From NCBI GenBank assembly GCA_030770535.1, contig JASVEC010000020.1, forward strand, positions 124,001 to 188,000: DNA of 64,000 bases, written 5' to 3'. Position numbers and translations under genes: made by a program. The DNA comes from Batkoa obscura (lineage: Eukaryota; Entomophthoromycota; Entomophthoromycetes; Entomophthorales; Batkoaceae). How positions within the stretch are numbered: position 1 is the first letter of the stretch; every line of letters starts with the position of its first letter. Under the pieces are notes generated by a model, which made no database searches, was not told the origin of the DNA, and was given only the letters and a program-made list of their open reading frames with translations. Shown here piece by piece: positions 12,741-25,049 of the stretch.

Positions 12741-14602
12741 GTTAAAAAGGATAAGCCTCAAGAAAATGATAAACGACCATTTTTAGAGCAGATTTTCAAT
12801 GATAAATCAGATAAACTGGGCATTACAGGTGATCTATGTAGTATAATTGATAAGAAAGGGGAAGTATATATCTATGAACAGATCTTATAGTGCTATAATA
12901 ACTTTCTTTTTGATGGTAAGATAAGGACCAAGTTTTGAATACTATGGAAAATTTTACGATTTTATGCTTTTCCAAATGTTTCTAGAAAACGTTCTGATGT
13001 ATATAAAGAAAAACAATGAATATCAAAGTAGCTTTAGCATTGTTATGAGAGAAAAAGTATACTATAGATATAGCATTTCAAGTGGATGTTTTTAAAATAT
13101 CTAATAAGCTGAGAGATAATTACACTGTTCGTGTTCTTGATTGTTATCAGACTCATGTCTTCATATTACTTTTCCCACTTGGTATTATTGAACAAGATAA
13201 TAATTTAGTAGTTAAAGTAAAAGGCGGCTATCCCTTTGAAGAATTCCAAATTAAGAAATAGCCAAGCTTAGGAATTGATATTGAAAAATTTGATGGAGCG
13301 ATTGTTGAAAAGGCAGATGGTATGGACCCATTTCTTGCAATTGAAAAGAATGCTGATATCATATATCCTTCTTCTTGTGGTATACATTCAGGAGTAAATG
13401 GGGCTTTATACCACACTATCTTAGAAAAAGGTATGTTCGAAAAAAATTGGTGATTTTCCACATACATTTATTTCCCCTAAAAATCCAGTTGTGTTTGAGA
13501 TGAACATAAAATGCAATAAAGAGGTTGTAAGGACTTCATATATTGTCTTATTCAATGATGGTGGGTTCAGAAATAATGAAGATTATTACCAAAAATTTTG
13601 CGCACCCAAAGTAGACCCTAAAGCAGCTACCAATACAGTTAACCAAAATAGAACTGAAGAAGCAGAAAAGGCAATGCTAGCAGAACAAGAAATAAAAAGG
13701 GCTAAATAAAATGAAGCTAAATTAGTTGAATCAAAGTAAATTATCAAAAAAGATATAGAGATTAGTGGCGAAATGAAAAAATTACCTGATCCACCAGAAA
13801 TAAAGATCAACAAACTAAGAATAACTAGAAATTTTTCCAATTACTATACTTTTGATAAAGATGTTGATGTCCTTGTTATGCAAGATTTTAATTCAGAAGC
13901 TAGTGATATTGAGTTTAAAAAAGAAGTTATGTAAGGATTTAAGCTATTTAAGCTATTTAAGGAGTATGATGTTAAAAAGCTGATTATTGATTGCTGATAT
14001 TAGTATCAATGATGGTGATACAGTATGGTATGGTTATTCTGTTATGAAATATTTGTTAAATAAAAAATTTAGACCTTTTAGACTTGATATACACTTAAGT
14101 CCGATAATTACTTCTTTCATTATTCTTAAGCAATAGCTCAAAGATATCCTTATACTGAGGACCATCTGGCTTATAAAGGCAGCTGGATTAAATCCCATAA
14201 ACAAGTTTGTATCCTTAATCATTAAAGAAGTGACGTAGAAAACAGATATACTAGCTTTTTTTCTCATAATTGTGGTTCTGAAGACTTCATGTCAGTATTT
14301 GCTAATAATAACGCTGAGACTTAATTTGACTTAAAAAATATTGCAACAATGTCTGGGCTAACTTGTTATTTAATTTATGGTTTATCTGCGATTGGATTCT
14401 AAGAACCATCAGATGTTGGAACTTATACAATTGATGAAACAAAAATCAAAAACTCACCTAAGCCTATTGCTGGTTCAATGAATAGTGCTAATGTCAGATT
14501 TGATCAATTGGATGAAATAATATCCATGCTTCAAGATCATCCTTTAGCACCTAAGTCGTTCCCGGTTCAATTACCGTTAGACATTGCTCTTAAGCAAGCA
14601 TA

Positions 14603-14702
14603 TGAGGATGTATTTTTGTATTTAAGAATTTTGCTAACAATTTTTTCACTCAAACAGTGCTTAAAAGATATAAAAAGTAATGAAGTCAAAAAAACATCCC
14701 CA
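14603..14702 (+). mobile_element. MITE family A, copy 3, inside the S41 pseudogene
   Basis: 100 bp, TGAGGATGTATTTTTG...AAAAAACATCCCCA, flanked by TA on both sides. If the element and one TA are left out, the host reading frame gives KQAYSYFPDK, matching KQVYPYLPDK in the paralogue. This supports a TA target duplication. Confidence 0.88.
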
Positions 14703-14723
14703 TATTCTTATTTCCCAGATAAG

Positions 14724-15122
14724 TGTGAAATATCGCTTTGTCAGTCCCATGGTTAATTATTTTGATTTGTTATGAGAATTTCTAGTTCCACCCAAAAGAG
14801 TATTATCTTCTCATTTTGATACTTATACTTTTCAGAGTATAAAAGAGTTTACAGAGTATAATAGTTCGAGGCTTTTTAACTGAATTAATCCCTGATATCT
14901 CGAACATTTAATAAAGCCACTAAGTTTTCTTAATAGTATTTTACATAGATTTTACATTAGTATTGTCTATTCTATTTGTCTTATATAGCTTGTAACCTAT
15001 TACATGCTATTCCTCATAACCCAAGTCTATCTTAGTCACATAAACTAAGACCTTTCGACTTACAGTGTAGTCAACCCAGCAATAGCTGTTCTTGACTCCA
15101 AACCCTGAGTACCAGATTTCAC
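14724..15122 (-). mobile_element. Solo LTR, copy A
   Basis: About 400 bp with ends TGTGAAAT and GATTTCAC, flanked by a perfect 5-bp duplication ATAAG. It contains a TATA-like stretch (GCTATATAAGACAAATAG, minus strand) and no coding sequence. It is very close to copy B at 51.6 kb, so the family was active fairly recently. Family (Ty1/copia or Ty3/gypsy) cannot be told without an internal region. Confidence 0.75.
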
Positions 15123-15298
15123 ATAAGAATGAAAAACCTATACTTCTAAAAATTTTAACAAGGCAATCTAAGCACCATTTATATCATATTAACACTTCGA
15201 CTGAAGATCTATCCATCAACTGTACCATAGTTGCTAAAGAGAAGAAATTTACTTGGGCTTAGTAGAAATATGCTACAATAAAATAGTCAATTAATGTA

Positions 15299-15397
15299 TG
15301 GGGATGTATTTCTGTGTTTAAGAATTTTACTAACAGCTTTTCTGCTTAAATAGCGCTTAAAAAATGGAAAAATAATGAAATAAAAAAAACACCCCTA
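15299..15397 (+). mobile_element. MITE family A, copy 4
   Basis: Starts TGGGGATGTATTTCTGTG after TA. The right end has diverged (ACACCCCTA). It lies about 85 bp from copy 5, in opposite orientation. Confidence 0.78.
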
Positions 15398-15483
15398 CAT
15401 CTTTTATTTTCTGTTCAATAACCTTACATTAACGCTTAATTTACAGTCTATGAAAAAGCTACAATGGCAGTAAATTTATGATA

Positions 15484-15581
15484 TGAGAGTCTTCTTTTAT
15501 TTCATTATTTTTCCATTTTTTAAGCGCTATTTAAGCGGAAAAGTTGTTAATAAAATTCTTAAACACAAAAATATATCCCCA
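15484..15581 (-). mobile_element. MITE family A, copy 5
   Basis: Minus orientation, TGAGAGTCTTCTTTTATTTC...AAAATATATCCCCA, flanked by TA on both sides. Confidence 0.8.
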
Positions 15582-16342
15582 TATATTTAATGGGATTACA
15601 GAGTATCTAAATTACAATCAATGGCATAAAAATAGTTTTAATCAAAATAAGAAGGTTTGGTTAGGACCATTTTAACAATATATTCTAAAAAAAAATTATA
15701 TATGTATCGAAGCCCTATTTATCATATCTCACTATAATTATAGTTTTGCTTAGATGTTCTTATTAGTATTTTATCAATATTTTAAAAATAAAAAGCTTAA
15801 AAAACAAAATAAGAATCCAATTTTTAATAGAATTAAATAAAAATACTATTTTTACAATGTTTATATGACTTAAAAGGGTGGTTTGTATACATAATGAATA
15901 AAACTACATCAATAATTTTGGTTTGTTACCACCATATTAAAAAAGAATGATGGTATATAATAATTATTATTTGAATTTGAATTATTTCAGACTTGTCGTT
16001 TTTAAAATGAACCAATCAAAACCCAAAATTAACCAAAAAGGTTGGCAAATTGAATTGATGGATAATCAATAACCAAGGAATAGTATTTGATACTTAGATG
16101 TATATAAAAAATCCAGTCCCTTTCTTTACCAGCCGTAAAGCTATACTTGGTACTCTTTGTAAGTTTATACATAATATTATAAATAAAGGAACAGATGATA
16201 AATAAAACGAACACATCCATTACAAAATAAGAAGCGAATTTTTTAGTGTAAATTGTTGGATAAAAATGAACGAAATTGAAGAAATCACAACTAACTTATA
16301 AATCCAATTAGTTATTGTCATACCCTAATTATATTTGACAGA
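15582..16342. other. gene-free stretch upstream of RPSA
   Basis: About 760 bp, AT-rich, ending in the RPSA promoter. No clear motif or coding remnant. Confidence 0.5.
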
Positions 16343-17244
16343 ATGTCTAAGTTACCCGCTGTTCTCCAAGGTAAGTATTATTTACATTAAATATTAACCA
16401 GTTATTAAATTCAAAAAAAGCCACTGAAGAAGACATCAAGCTTCTCCTTGCTGCTGAATCCCACATTGGGACCAAAAACTCCCAAGTAACCATGTCTCGT
16501 TACGTTTACAAAACCCGTGCTGATGGTGTTAACATTATCAACATTGGTAAAACCTGGGAAAAATTAGTATTAGCTGCCCGTATCATTGCTGCTATTGAAA
16601 ACCCACAAGATATTGTTGTCATCTCTGCCCGTAATTACGGTCAACGTGCCGTACTTAAATTTGCTTCCAACATCGGTGCTACCGCCGTTGCTGGTCGTTT
16701 CACCCCAGGTACTTTCACCAATTACATTACTCGTGCTTTCCGTGAACCACGTCTTGTAATTGTCACTGATCCAATCTCTGATTTCCAACCAATTAAAGAA
16801 GCTGCTTACGTTAACGTTCCAGTTATTGCTTTTGCTGATGTTGATGCTACTCTTAAATACGTTGATGTAGCTATCCCAATGAACAACAAAGGTAAACATT
16901 CCGTTGGTCTTGGATGGTGGTTATTAGCTCGTGAAGTCCTCCGTCTTCGTGGAACTATCGCCCGTGATCAACCATGGGATGTTATGGTTGATATGTTCTT
17001 CTACCGTGACCCAGAAGAGATTGAAAAAGAAAATGAAGAAGCTGAAGAAGTTCAAGAAGAAGATGGTTTTGCTGCTGAAACTGGCTATGAAGTTTCTGGA
17101 GAAACTGCTTCAGGTGCTATTAATCCAGCTATTGCTGCCTCAGTATCTGCTACTGGTGCCGGTGGTAACTGGGATGAGGAAGAAGCTGCTGGTAACTGGG
17201 GTGACGAACCAGCCGCTCCAGCCGCTAACACCTGGGACAATTAA
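16343..17244 (+). CDS. RPS0: 40S ribosomal protein uS2 (RPSA/Rps0), two exons
   Basis: Exon 1 (16343-16370) encodes [10 protein letters not shown] 50-bp intron follows and exon 2 runs 16421-17244. About 283 aa. The uS2 fold is evident ([76 protein letters not shown]). The acidic tail ends in repeated [14 protein letters not shown] units, like the Trp-acid repeats of animal RPSA. Codon use is strongly biased (CGT, GGT, AAC, ACC), as expected of a highly expressed gene. An early intron just after the start is typical of ribosomal protein genes. It is needed for 40S maturation. Confidence 0.97.
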
Positions 17245-17438
17245 AATAAACTGATATATTTATATTAAATAAATAGTCTGTCTATATTAATTTCAAATAG
17301 ATATTATTTCTAGATAATTTGATATTTATATATTAGGAAATTTATATAAGACATATTTTTTAGTTTTTAGAACATATTGTATTACTTTTCACAAGCATTA
17401 TTTTTATTGTCAAGCTTTACATTAGTTCAAACATTAAA

Positions 17439-18127
17439 TTATGATAATATTTTGCGCATAGAATAGGCATCTTCTCCGTCGGCATAATATTTCTTTTCAG
17501 TTTCATGAATACTATTAATAATTAATTAGAGTATCGTTGTTTTGGAAATGTGCCTACCTGAATTTTAGCGTATTATGATATAAACTAAATGCAGCTTTAT
17601 TTCCAACTCTAACGTGTAGGGATACATATTTTGCTTTATAGCATTCCACCATCATTTTTTCTAAACTATTAGTTTTTAATTTATTATTAAACAATTAAAT
17701 TACGTGATTGATTCATTAATTTGTCAGCTATACCTAATCGTCTATAATTACGCATCACCGATAATGAAGTTATATGACCATGAGGTAATTCATTATTTTC
17801 TTCTTCCCTATTTATTTTTTTAGTTTATTTTTTGTTGTTTTAAACTTTGTTTACATTTTGGCCAAAACATAACCTACAATACGTCCTTTTGGGTCTTCAG
17901 CTACATAACTTAATTGAGGCCAACTTAATGCATGATAAAGATCTAATTATTATTTAATCCATCTACTTAATTTTATATTTCCTTACAGTACTTGATTTGA
18001 TAATTTTCTGGTAAATTACTAATATTGCAATGTTGAATTGCTAAAAGATCATCGGCCTGAAGAATAGTTAATCATTGATTATATTGGATTGATTTCTATG
18101 TTTTACTGTTGCTTGACGTATATTCAT
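17439..18127 (-). CDS. NAA10: N-alpha-acetyltransferase catalytic subunit Naa10 (Ard1), five exons
   Basis: Short exons starting at ATG 18127 and ending at TAA 17439 assemble into ~154 aa. The order is [97 protein letters not shown] and [18 protein letters not shown] is the acetyl-CoA-binding R-x-x-G-x-A. The sequence follows human NAA10 closely but ends soon after the GNAT fold, without the long tail. With Naa15 it acetylates protein N-termini at the ribosome (NatA). All four introns are short and AT-rich. Convergent with RPSA, 194 bp between stops. Confidence 0.93.
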
Positions 18128-18274
18128 TTTAGGTAAAAACAATTTCACAATTCATTACGTTTGTTAGTTAAATTATTAGGGATTAAATTTATCGATGGGA
18201 AATCAAATTATTACTTGTAAGCCAATCAAGAGACATTATTGATTTGTTCTATTTCAACATTGTACATGGATTAG

Positions 18275-18397
18275 TTTAAAAGCCTGGTTCAAAATTTAGA
18301 CATTTTGATTTTTAGTAAAATTGCGAATTAAGCACTATACTGCTACAAAAGTAGATTTTGCTTAGTTAAATTTTGTTTTTTTAACCAGGCTTTTAAA
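18275..18397. mobile_element. TTAA-flanked inverted-repeat element (MITE family B)
   Basis: 123 bp bounded by perfect 15-bp inverted repeats TTTAAAAGCCTGGTT and AACCAGGCTTTTAAA. The ends contain TTAA, which would be the duplicated target of a piggyBac-like element. The interior is AT-rich and noncoding. Only one copy was seen. It is unrelated to family A. Confidence 0.6.
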
Positions 18398-19069
18398 TTA
18401 CTTATTTGAATGATAAGTTATTATATTACAGCACTTGTAAATGAAAACATAGACATGTTCAATTGTATATATAAAGGGGTACTTGTAGAAAATAGCTCGA
18501 ATTTGAACCATTTTCAGATTAAAACTTAAAATATCTATCTACTATTTCTTTCACCAATGTTTTTATATAAAATAATGTGATAGAGAAAATTAGTCATTTT
18601 AAATGTTTATTTAATAAATTATACGACTTCAAATTTATAAGTGCTTTGTGTCTTAATATTTAAATACTAAATAAGAAAGTATAATAAGCATTGAAAATTC
18701 ATTAGAAGTCTTTTTTTGTATAAATCTTTTTTTGAAAATTTTGAATCTATGAGGGTGTGTTTTACCAAATAGAATGTAGAACTAAGCTGTGTAATACCTT
18801 TAAACCTTTTTAATAAAATAAACAAGTTTATTATCAACTTGAAATGTAATGGAACTTAGTCATAATGGTTTTTATACTTTAGAAATCTAACCCAATTTAT
18901 TGGTTGATTGTAAAACCTTATTGACTAATTTAATTGGCTAACCCACATCTTTTTGCAATCATAAGGTCAAAATAGTTGCATAAAGACTTAAATATAACGT
19001 AAAAGTAGGAGATAACTTTTTTAGTAAACCAGAAGTAGAAGTACTTAGAAAGTGCTCAATAACTATTCA

Positions 19070-19206
19070 AGGGGAGCCCCTACGACCTTACACAAACTAT
19101 TATTTTCAAGACCTAAACTCGGCATAAACATACCACAAGCAACTTAAACCTCTTCGATTACCTTGACTCGTTTTTTTACTTTAGCTTTATTAACTATATA
19201 TATAAA
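19070..19206 (+). promoter_or_regulatory. STRE-like palindrome and TATA box of the Pin4-like gene
   Basis: AGGGGAGCCCCT at 19070-19081 contains two opposed AGGGG stress-response-type sites. TATATATATAAATA ends at about 19206, 15-30 bp before the ATG. The transcription start must lie very close to the ATG, or another TATA is used. Confidence 0.4.
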
Positions 19207-19220
19207 TACAAAACACCAAA

Positions 19221-20498
19221 ATGACAGACACAAATAATGATCTTCCAGCTCAGCTAGAAAACTTAAACTTGGGAAATGAAACCAAACGAAGTGAGGAAGC
19301 TTCAAATCCAAATTTGAAAAAAGTATCAAGCCAAAATAGACGTCCTAAACATAAGGTAACTTAGATTTGATTTAAATTGCGTATTTTTTAAATCCTTTAA
19401 ATAGTCTTCGGATTATAGATTAAATAACAGAAACAACAACGATTTAGATTATATCCCTACTGCAGTTGTGATTAAAAATATACCCTTTTCAATTAAACGT
19501 GAATTGCTTTTGGATATCTTTGTAAGTTGATTCAAATTATTAAAAAAGAATTGCAAACTTATTTTTAGTCCCATCTTGGTTTACCAACACCATTTGCTTT
19601 AAATTATCATCTAGATAATGGTATTTTTCGTGGGCTTGCATTTGCCAACTTTCGCACTCCTGAAGAAACAGCCCTTGTAATTAAATCAATTCGAGGAGTT
19701 GAATTATGTGGAAGGAAACTTAAAATTGAATATAAGAAGTCGAATGGTGCTGAAAGAAGGGAATATAATTCCAATACAAATGCTAATTCAAATCAAATTA
19801 ATGGCTCTAATGAGAATATAAATTCAATATCAAACGAAACAAATAGTAAGTTAATTAAAGTGATTATAAAATTTAAAATTAAATTCTTTTAAAGATGAAG
19901 ATCTTAACAAACAAAACAAAGGTGAAAATGAAGAGTTGGACTTTAATAATGAACAAATAAATGCATTTTATGAACAGATTGCTTCGTTTTATGAAGATGA
20001 TACTCGTGAAGCTTTAATTTATCCACCTGTTCTTGATTCAACGCAACGTAAAATCGTACATGCTATTGCAGAAAGGTTTGGGCTTTATCACTATAGCCAA
20101 GGAGTAGGGGAAGAGCGTCATATAAGAGTTTCTAAAACTAAACCTCCCCAACCTCAATACGTAAAGAGAGAAGATAAGCAACCAGCTCGTCGTATCAATA
20201 ACTTTAAAGGAAATAATAGCTATAACAAAGATAGTCAATTTTATGAAAAAGATAATAACTCTAGTGGTTTAAGCGAAAGATCTTCATCTGGACCTAAATC
20301 TTATAAAGTTAATGCTAAGTAAGAGTGAATTATTTTGTTTATCAATTTATTGACATTTAATATAGGGTTTTTGACGCAACTATTGCCTATCCAATTCGCC
20401 AGCCTACATTGCCCGATCTTAATAATAACTTTGTATTACGCAAAGAAGAGCTTGAACTTGAGCAAAAGAATAGTAATACCATAGTTGAAGCACAGTAG
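19221..20498 (+). CDS. Pin4-like RNA-binding protein (RRM + R3H), five exons
   Basis: Exons are 19221-19355, 19405-19521, 19569-19845, 19895-20318 and 20366-20498; about 361 aa. An RRM lies at about residues 60-145, with RNP-2 VVIKNIPFSIKRELLLDIF, RNP-1 RGLAFANF, and GVELCGRKLKIEYKK. An R3H domain follows at about 190-250 (YEQIASFYEDD...RKIVHAIAERFGLYH). The RxxxH signature is intact. RRM plus R3H, with the RRM linked to IKNIPF, is the layout of yeast Pin4/Mdt1 and S. pombe Cip1/Cip2, which bind mRNA and affect cell-cycle and stress transcripts. The rest is low-complexity Asn/Ser. All joins keep frame. Confidence 0.85.
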
Positions 20499-21588
20499 TT
20501 GATTCGTGACTATAAGGAGTATTTAAAAAATCTAGTGCTTAATAAAGAAATATCTAACATAATTTTGATTTATTGATAATTAAAAGATCAATTGATGTAT
20601 TACTATGAATTTATAAAAATATTGTTTGGGTTTTATATAATCTATAACACAAGTATATTTCAAACTCTATTAGTGCATATTAATAAAAAATAACCTATTT
20701 AAATTATTATATATCAGTTATAGTTTTTCAAGTAGAAAATAGGACACAAGCTCATCACCAAGGAATGGGACTGAATTTATTTCAGCCTTTTTAAAATTGA
20801 AGAGTATTTTAACTATGGCTTTAAAAATACAATATTATATGATAGCCAAAGTGAGTAAAAATCGCTTAAACAACATATTTGGTTAATTAATTATCATTAT
20901 CAAGTTACATGTAACAACCAAGCTATAGAACGAACATATTACTAATAGTATGTAAATTTATTTAAACTTGAAATTCGACTCTTTTACAGTCACTATTCCT
21001 TGAACAATTCTAAACTAAGCATAAATGAAATGTATAACAATTAATTTTCATTGAATTTTGAGATGAACCATATGGGGATGTTTTTTTGACTTCACTTTTT
21101 CCATCTTTTAAGCACTATTTGAGCGGGAAAATTGTTAGTAAAATTCTTAAATACAAAAATACATCCCCATATGGATTTTATAAATCTAAACCAAAATCAA
21201 ACAGGAAAATTTATTGATAATTATAACCAGGATTTTAAATTTACCCATATAGGGTATACAGTGTTATTATTATTGTCTTCGAAGGTAACTATAGCTCAAG
21301 TCCTTTATTGTTGTGAGAATGGAATACTATTAAAATTTCAAAAGGGTTTCATTAATCTTCTATTTAGTCTAGCTGATTTTTTTATGAAGAGATTATTCTA
21401 TAGTCTTGACAAAATAGTCCAAAAAACATATTCCAAATAGTGTTTTATAATATAAATGCACATACTCAACTTTGAAACTTTGGCAGATTTGGGTTTGAAT
21501 TTAAAAGAACCTTAGTAGCTTAGAATTAAAGGTATTATTATAAATCATTTATTTCAAATAAATTTAAATTTTAGCTCGGGTTTTATAA
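20499..21588. other. gene-free stretch with one MITE
   Basis: About 1.1 kb between the Pin4-like gene and the receptor gene. It holds MITE copy 6 and nothing else I can identify. A 102-codon ORF at 21132-21440 runs out of the MITE and has no recognisable protein features. Confidence 0.5.
21073..21169 (-). mobile_element. MITE family A, copy 6
   Basis: 97 bp with both ends in the GGGGATG form (TGGGGATGTTTTTTTGAC / AAAATACATCCCCA) and TA on both sides. The ends are more symmetrical than in other copies. Confidence 0.82.
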
Positions 21589-22609
21589 TCAAGCTAGATT
21601 GTAGCTTGATAAGTTTGGACTTGATGATAACTTCCACTTCCCAAATAAGTGTTCCATTTCTACTTTGGTTTCATCATGTACCAAAAGTGCGAAAATAGGG
21701 TTAATCAGAATAATGGACATAATTGATATCACGACAATAGCATCAACCCAGACTTCACGATTATCTGCATTAGTTATATCTTGTACTATGTTAGTTATAT
21801 AACTTGGAGCGAATACAATGATATAAGCTACTATACCTAATTATTAAATGTTAGTATATTATAGTTTTATAATATAGATTTATGTTACCTATAGCTAAAG
21901 CAGTGATACTCCTCTTAATATTACGAACCGGTTCAGTATAAGATTTGGTATTATTAGCATTATCAAAGTTTTGATCAACATAATAACTATATTTTAATAG
22001 CTTTAAATTCCTCAACAAATTGATATATTTAATTAATATGCCACCATAACATACTGCAATAACAATCGGAAGTAAGAATATTCTTACTAATAGCCATTTG
22101 CTATAAAATATGTTAAATGGTATATCGGCTAATGTTATCAATTCACAATAGCTGTTTGTTGGCATCACTCTCCCTGATTTATAAGATCCTGATACTATTG
22201 CTAATGTTATTGATAATGATACCATAGCCACAGTTGCGATATTGAAATATATTTTATTAATTTTAACTTGTAAAATAATAACTACAAATCTTAAAATAGC
22301 TAAGATAGTAGCACAGTCTATTGAAGCTTCCAAAACTCCTAATGAAATAACAGCTTGAATTTGACAAGCAATGTTCTCATCGTGCATTATCTCATAATTT
22401 GATATCCATTTCATAAAATCAAAAACAATCCATGATATTCCCATTAAACTATCTAATGTACACATTATAATTATCGGTAAGAAGTCGGCCCCTCTGATAC
22501 CATTTCTAAAAATACTAATATAAAATACTAATCCACTACATCCTATTGCTACAAAGGATAACAAGAACATGATTATATCTACAACTAAACTAGTTGCTAA
22601 ATCTGCCAT
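21589..22609 (-). CDS. Family-A-like seven-transmembrane receptor, paralogue 1, two exons
   Basis: Exons are 21889-22609 and 21589-21836. The 52-bp intron has a textbook TACTAAC branch site. About 322 aa with seven hydrophobic segments. TM1 is IIMFLLSFVAIGCSGLVFYI. The TM3 region is CQIQAVISLGVLEASIDCAT followed by LRFVV in place of DRY. TM7 ends in ILINPIFALLVHDETKVEM, an NPxxx-type motif. Charged loops and a short tail fit a G-protein-coupled receptor. The sequence is strongly conserved with the gene at 29.6 kb over TM1-TM5, and weaker in the loop after TM5. The ligand is unknown. Both copies share the intron position, so they arose by duplication. Confidence 0.75.
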
Positions 22610-24591
22610 ATCGAAATTAAACTATAATTAAAAAAACAAAATAAAACTTTAATTTTTAATTCAATTTATTTATTTTATAGTTTGAAATTCAAGGAACAAT
22701 TGGTAAGCTGGGTGCATAGGTATTTTAAAGTTGGTAAATTTATTCTTTAATCAATTCATAGTTTTAAATAGTTGAATTAATCATTTGATGTAGAAATTCT
22801 ACTTATTTCATCTATCTTCTTTAATTATTACTTAAAGAAACCCTTAATCGTTTCTTCTCTAAATTAGTTTCAATAAAAAAAAGGTTCATATTAGATTATT
22901 CTACATTATTTTATCTCACATATAAGATTTTATCTTATAAGTAAACATTGTGAAAACATTATCATTTTTTGTTTTTTATAGTCTATTTTAGTAATTTATT
23001 AATTAATTTCAACTTATAATAAAATAATATAATAAAATTAAATAATCATTTAATCATTTAATTACTAATAATTGTACTGTATCCCTTGACACCACTTAAG
23101 CCACATTAAAATAAAATGCTCAATTTAAATGGAAAATATACTAATTTATAGAATGTACTATTCTTAATCTCACATTTTATTTGTTTATTTTAAATCATAT
23201 ATCAAAGCACGATTTATAACTTTAAGTTGGTATACTATCTCAATGCCTTATCTTTACACCTTATTTACATCTCTGGTTACCTTATTTGATTCTATCACTT
23301 AGCTAGGTAATCAGAACTTACTTTGTCCATTTATTTTAATAAAGAAAATTATTGTATTAATAGATAAGTTTGTTTGCATACATATTTACACCTTAATTTA
23401 ATTCTTTAGCTTTCATTTACCTCAAATTATTGTTTATTTATTGAGCTATAAATATTGTACTAAATCAGCTTAGATTACTAACAACAGATTTGCCTATTTA
23501 ATTGGCAACTATTGTAATCCAGGTATCCAAAAATCTGCATTAAGCTGAAAGGTTAATGTAAGAATTTGCATAAAAGCAGAACAGAACAAATTGAAATGAT
23601 TTAAATTCCTTAGTTTAACTTTAGTTTAAATTTAGTTCAAGTCAAACAATAAACAAAGTATTTTACTTAATAATGATATTGTATATTGAATATTAGACAG
23701 CAATAAGGGATAAGTGAGGAGATTATAAACAAAGGCTTATATCCATAAAAGTAATGGTAAAAAAATGATCAATAACTGATTTTAAGTTGATTTATAAAAA
23801 TGATATTGTATACTAGAGTATCGAAATAAGTTATGAAATATTTTAGATTAACCGAAAAACAATCTGGAACTTAGTCCAATTGGTGTGGGATTAAAGAACT
23901 AAATTTTCAGTAATTTGTCTAAAATAGAATTTAATATAAAATTTTAAAAAATTTAACTAAGCAATGGCTTTTTTATAAACTATATCAGTAACTCATGTGT
24001 GAAAAAAATTTAAAAGCAAATTTATGTAAATTTTCAGCTTTAGAATTTTTAAATCGGTAATCTTTTAAATAAAAGTAACTGTTGTTAAAAAATAAGTAAA
24101 GATAAAATTGGTATTTAGAATATTTTAACTAACACTTGTTAATAAATTTACAAGTACCAAAAAATCATTTAATTTACAATGATGTAAATTATTATAAAAA
24201 ATAAAAAAGGAATAAAAATTAGTACGAAATACTATTTTCTTATCTTGATTATAAGGTTGTTTTTTGTGCACAGGAAATTAAATAATAGATTAGTTTGAGC
24301 CAAATGATATTTAAATCCTTGGTAGCAAAGCTTTAAACAAATTCCACAAAGCGTTTGCTCTTTATTTCTTATATCATTATACATATTATGTAATATCCTT
24401 TTTTTAAAATCGTAGAGTTTTCAATTTTAATAACATTGTGTTACGAGTTTATCAGCTATTTTTTTAAACCAGCAATACTAAATACACTAATCTCTTAAAT
24501 TTGAAGTATTAGCAAAGCAGTCAATAATTCCTTATCTTCATTTTTATAGATACTTAGAATGTGCTGTGTTTAGCAGGTTTTTCATTTCAGA
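22610..24591. other. gene-free stretch
   Basis: About 2 kb of AT-rich DNA upstream of receptor 1. A TATAAAATA (minus strand, near 22674) may be its TATA box. Nothing else recognised. Confidence 0.5.
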
Positions 24592-25007
24592 ACTCTTTGG
24601 AGAGCTGCTTTTTTTGCAGTTGGATGATATTTATTCATTTCATCTTTAATGATCCTATTATCTATTAATATATCGAGATCAGGATTTTTATATCTATCAT
24701 TTTCTGGACATTATTTAGTAATTAAATGATATGTTTTTAGCCTATATTACTGGGTTTTAAAGACTTAGTTAACTATAAACTATGAGTTGTAGATTCAGGT
24801 AGTTTTACAAACAGACTCTATTAAAGCGCCAAAATAAACATACAATATTGGGGTGCAGTAGTCATATATACATAAATCAATTGGGTGTGGTTTTATGTTG
24901 CTGATTAAATTACAGTTTTTTGTCACTTTGTCATCATCAGCCTTTCCTCCACTAGTAATAGTTCTCAAGCTTAAATACAATAACGTTGCAACAGTAGGAG
25001 ATTTTAT
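24592..25007 (-). pseudogene. Remnant of an unidentified protein gene
   Basis: Two stretches on the minus strand look coding. 24795-25007 encodes GGKADDDKVTKNCNLISN, IKPHPIDLCIYDYC and TPILYVYFGALIESVC, preceded by a possible acceptor AATAG. 24592-24710 encodes CPENDRYKNPDLDILID and NKYHPTAKKAALQRVLK up to a stop. Residue content and ORF length stand out from the AT-rich background. I do not recognise the family, and no start or full exon chain is visible. A fragment of a Cys-containing secreted protein or enzyme is possible. Confidence 0.4.
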
Positions 25008-25049
25008 CTATTGTTAATTGTGGTATATTATTCCATAATCTACTATATA

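Larger units (their letters stand above)
12534..15264 (+). pseudogene. Secreted S41-type (tail-specific-like) peptidase, decayed copy 1
   Basis: Begins with a signal peptide (MKLNFLLFVLGPSLLING) and a Lys-rich stretch. Recognisable blocks follow in several frames: DNYTVRVLDCYQTH (compare the DGHT-Y stretch of S41), IIEQDNNLVV, YYQKFCAPKVD, VMQDFN with GFKLFK and KKLIID, HNCGS, and a tail with FPVQL. Matching blocks occur in order in the copy at 25.5-27.7 kb, and the order fits fungal secreted S41 peptidases. Several in-frame stops and frame changes show it is dead. A MITE (14603-14702) and a solo LTR (14724-15122) interrupt the C-terminal part. The bases either side still match the paralogue: KQAY/SYFPDK here, KQVYPYLPDK there, then EKPILLKILTR against RKPIILDFLTR. 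The S41 call is from motif memory and is moderately secure. Confidence 0.68.
18128..19220. other. gene-free stretch
   Basis: About 1.1 kb between divergent NAA10 and the Pin4-like gene. It holds the TTAA-flanked element at 18275-18397 and the promoter elements at 19070-19206. The rest is unremarkable AT-rich DNA. Confidence 0.5.

Noticed and set aside
16570-16899. 109-codon minus-strand ORF inside RPSA
   Set aside because: Shadow of the strongly codon-biased ribosomal protein gene on the other strand.
21132-21440. 102-codon ORF next to the Pin4-like gene
   Set aside because: It begins inside MITE copy 6 and continues into AT-rich DNA with no domain or splice context.
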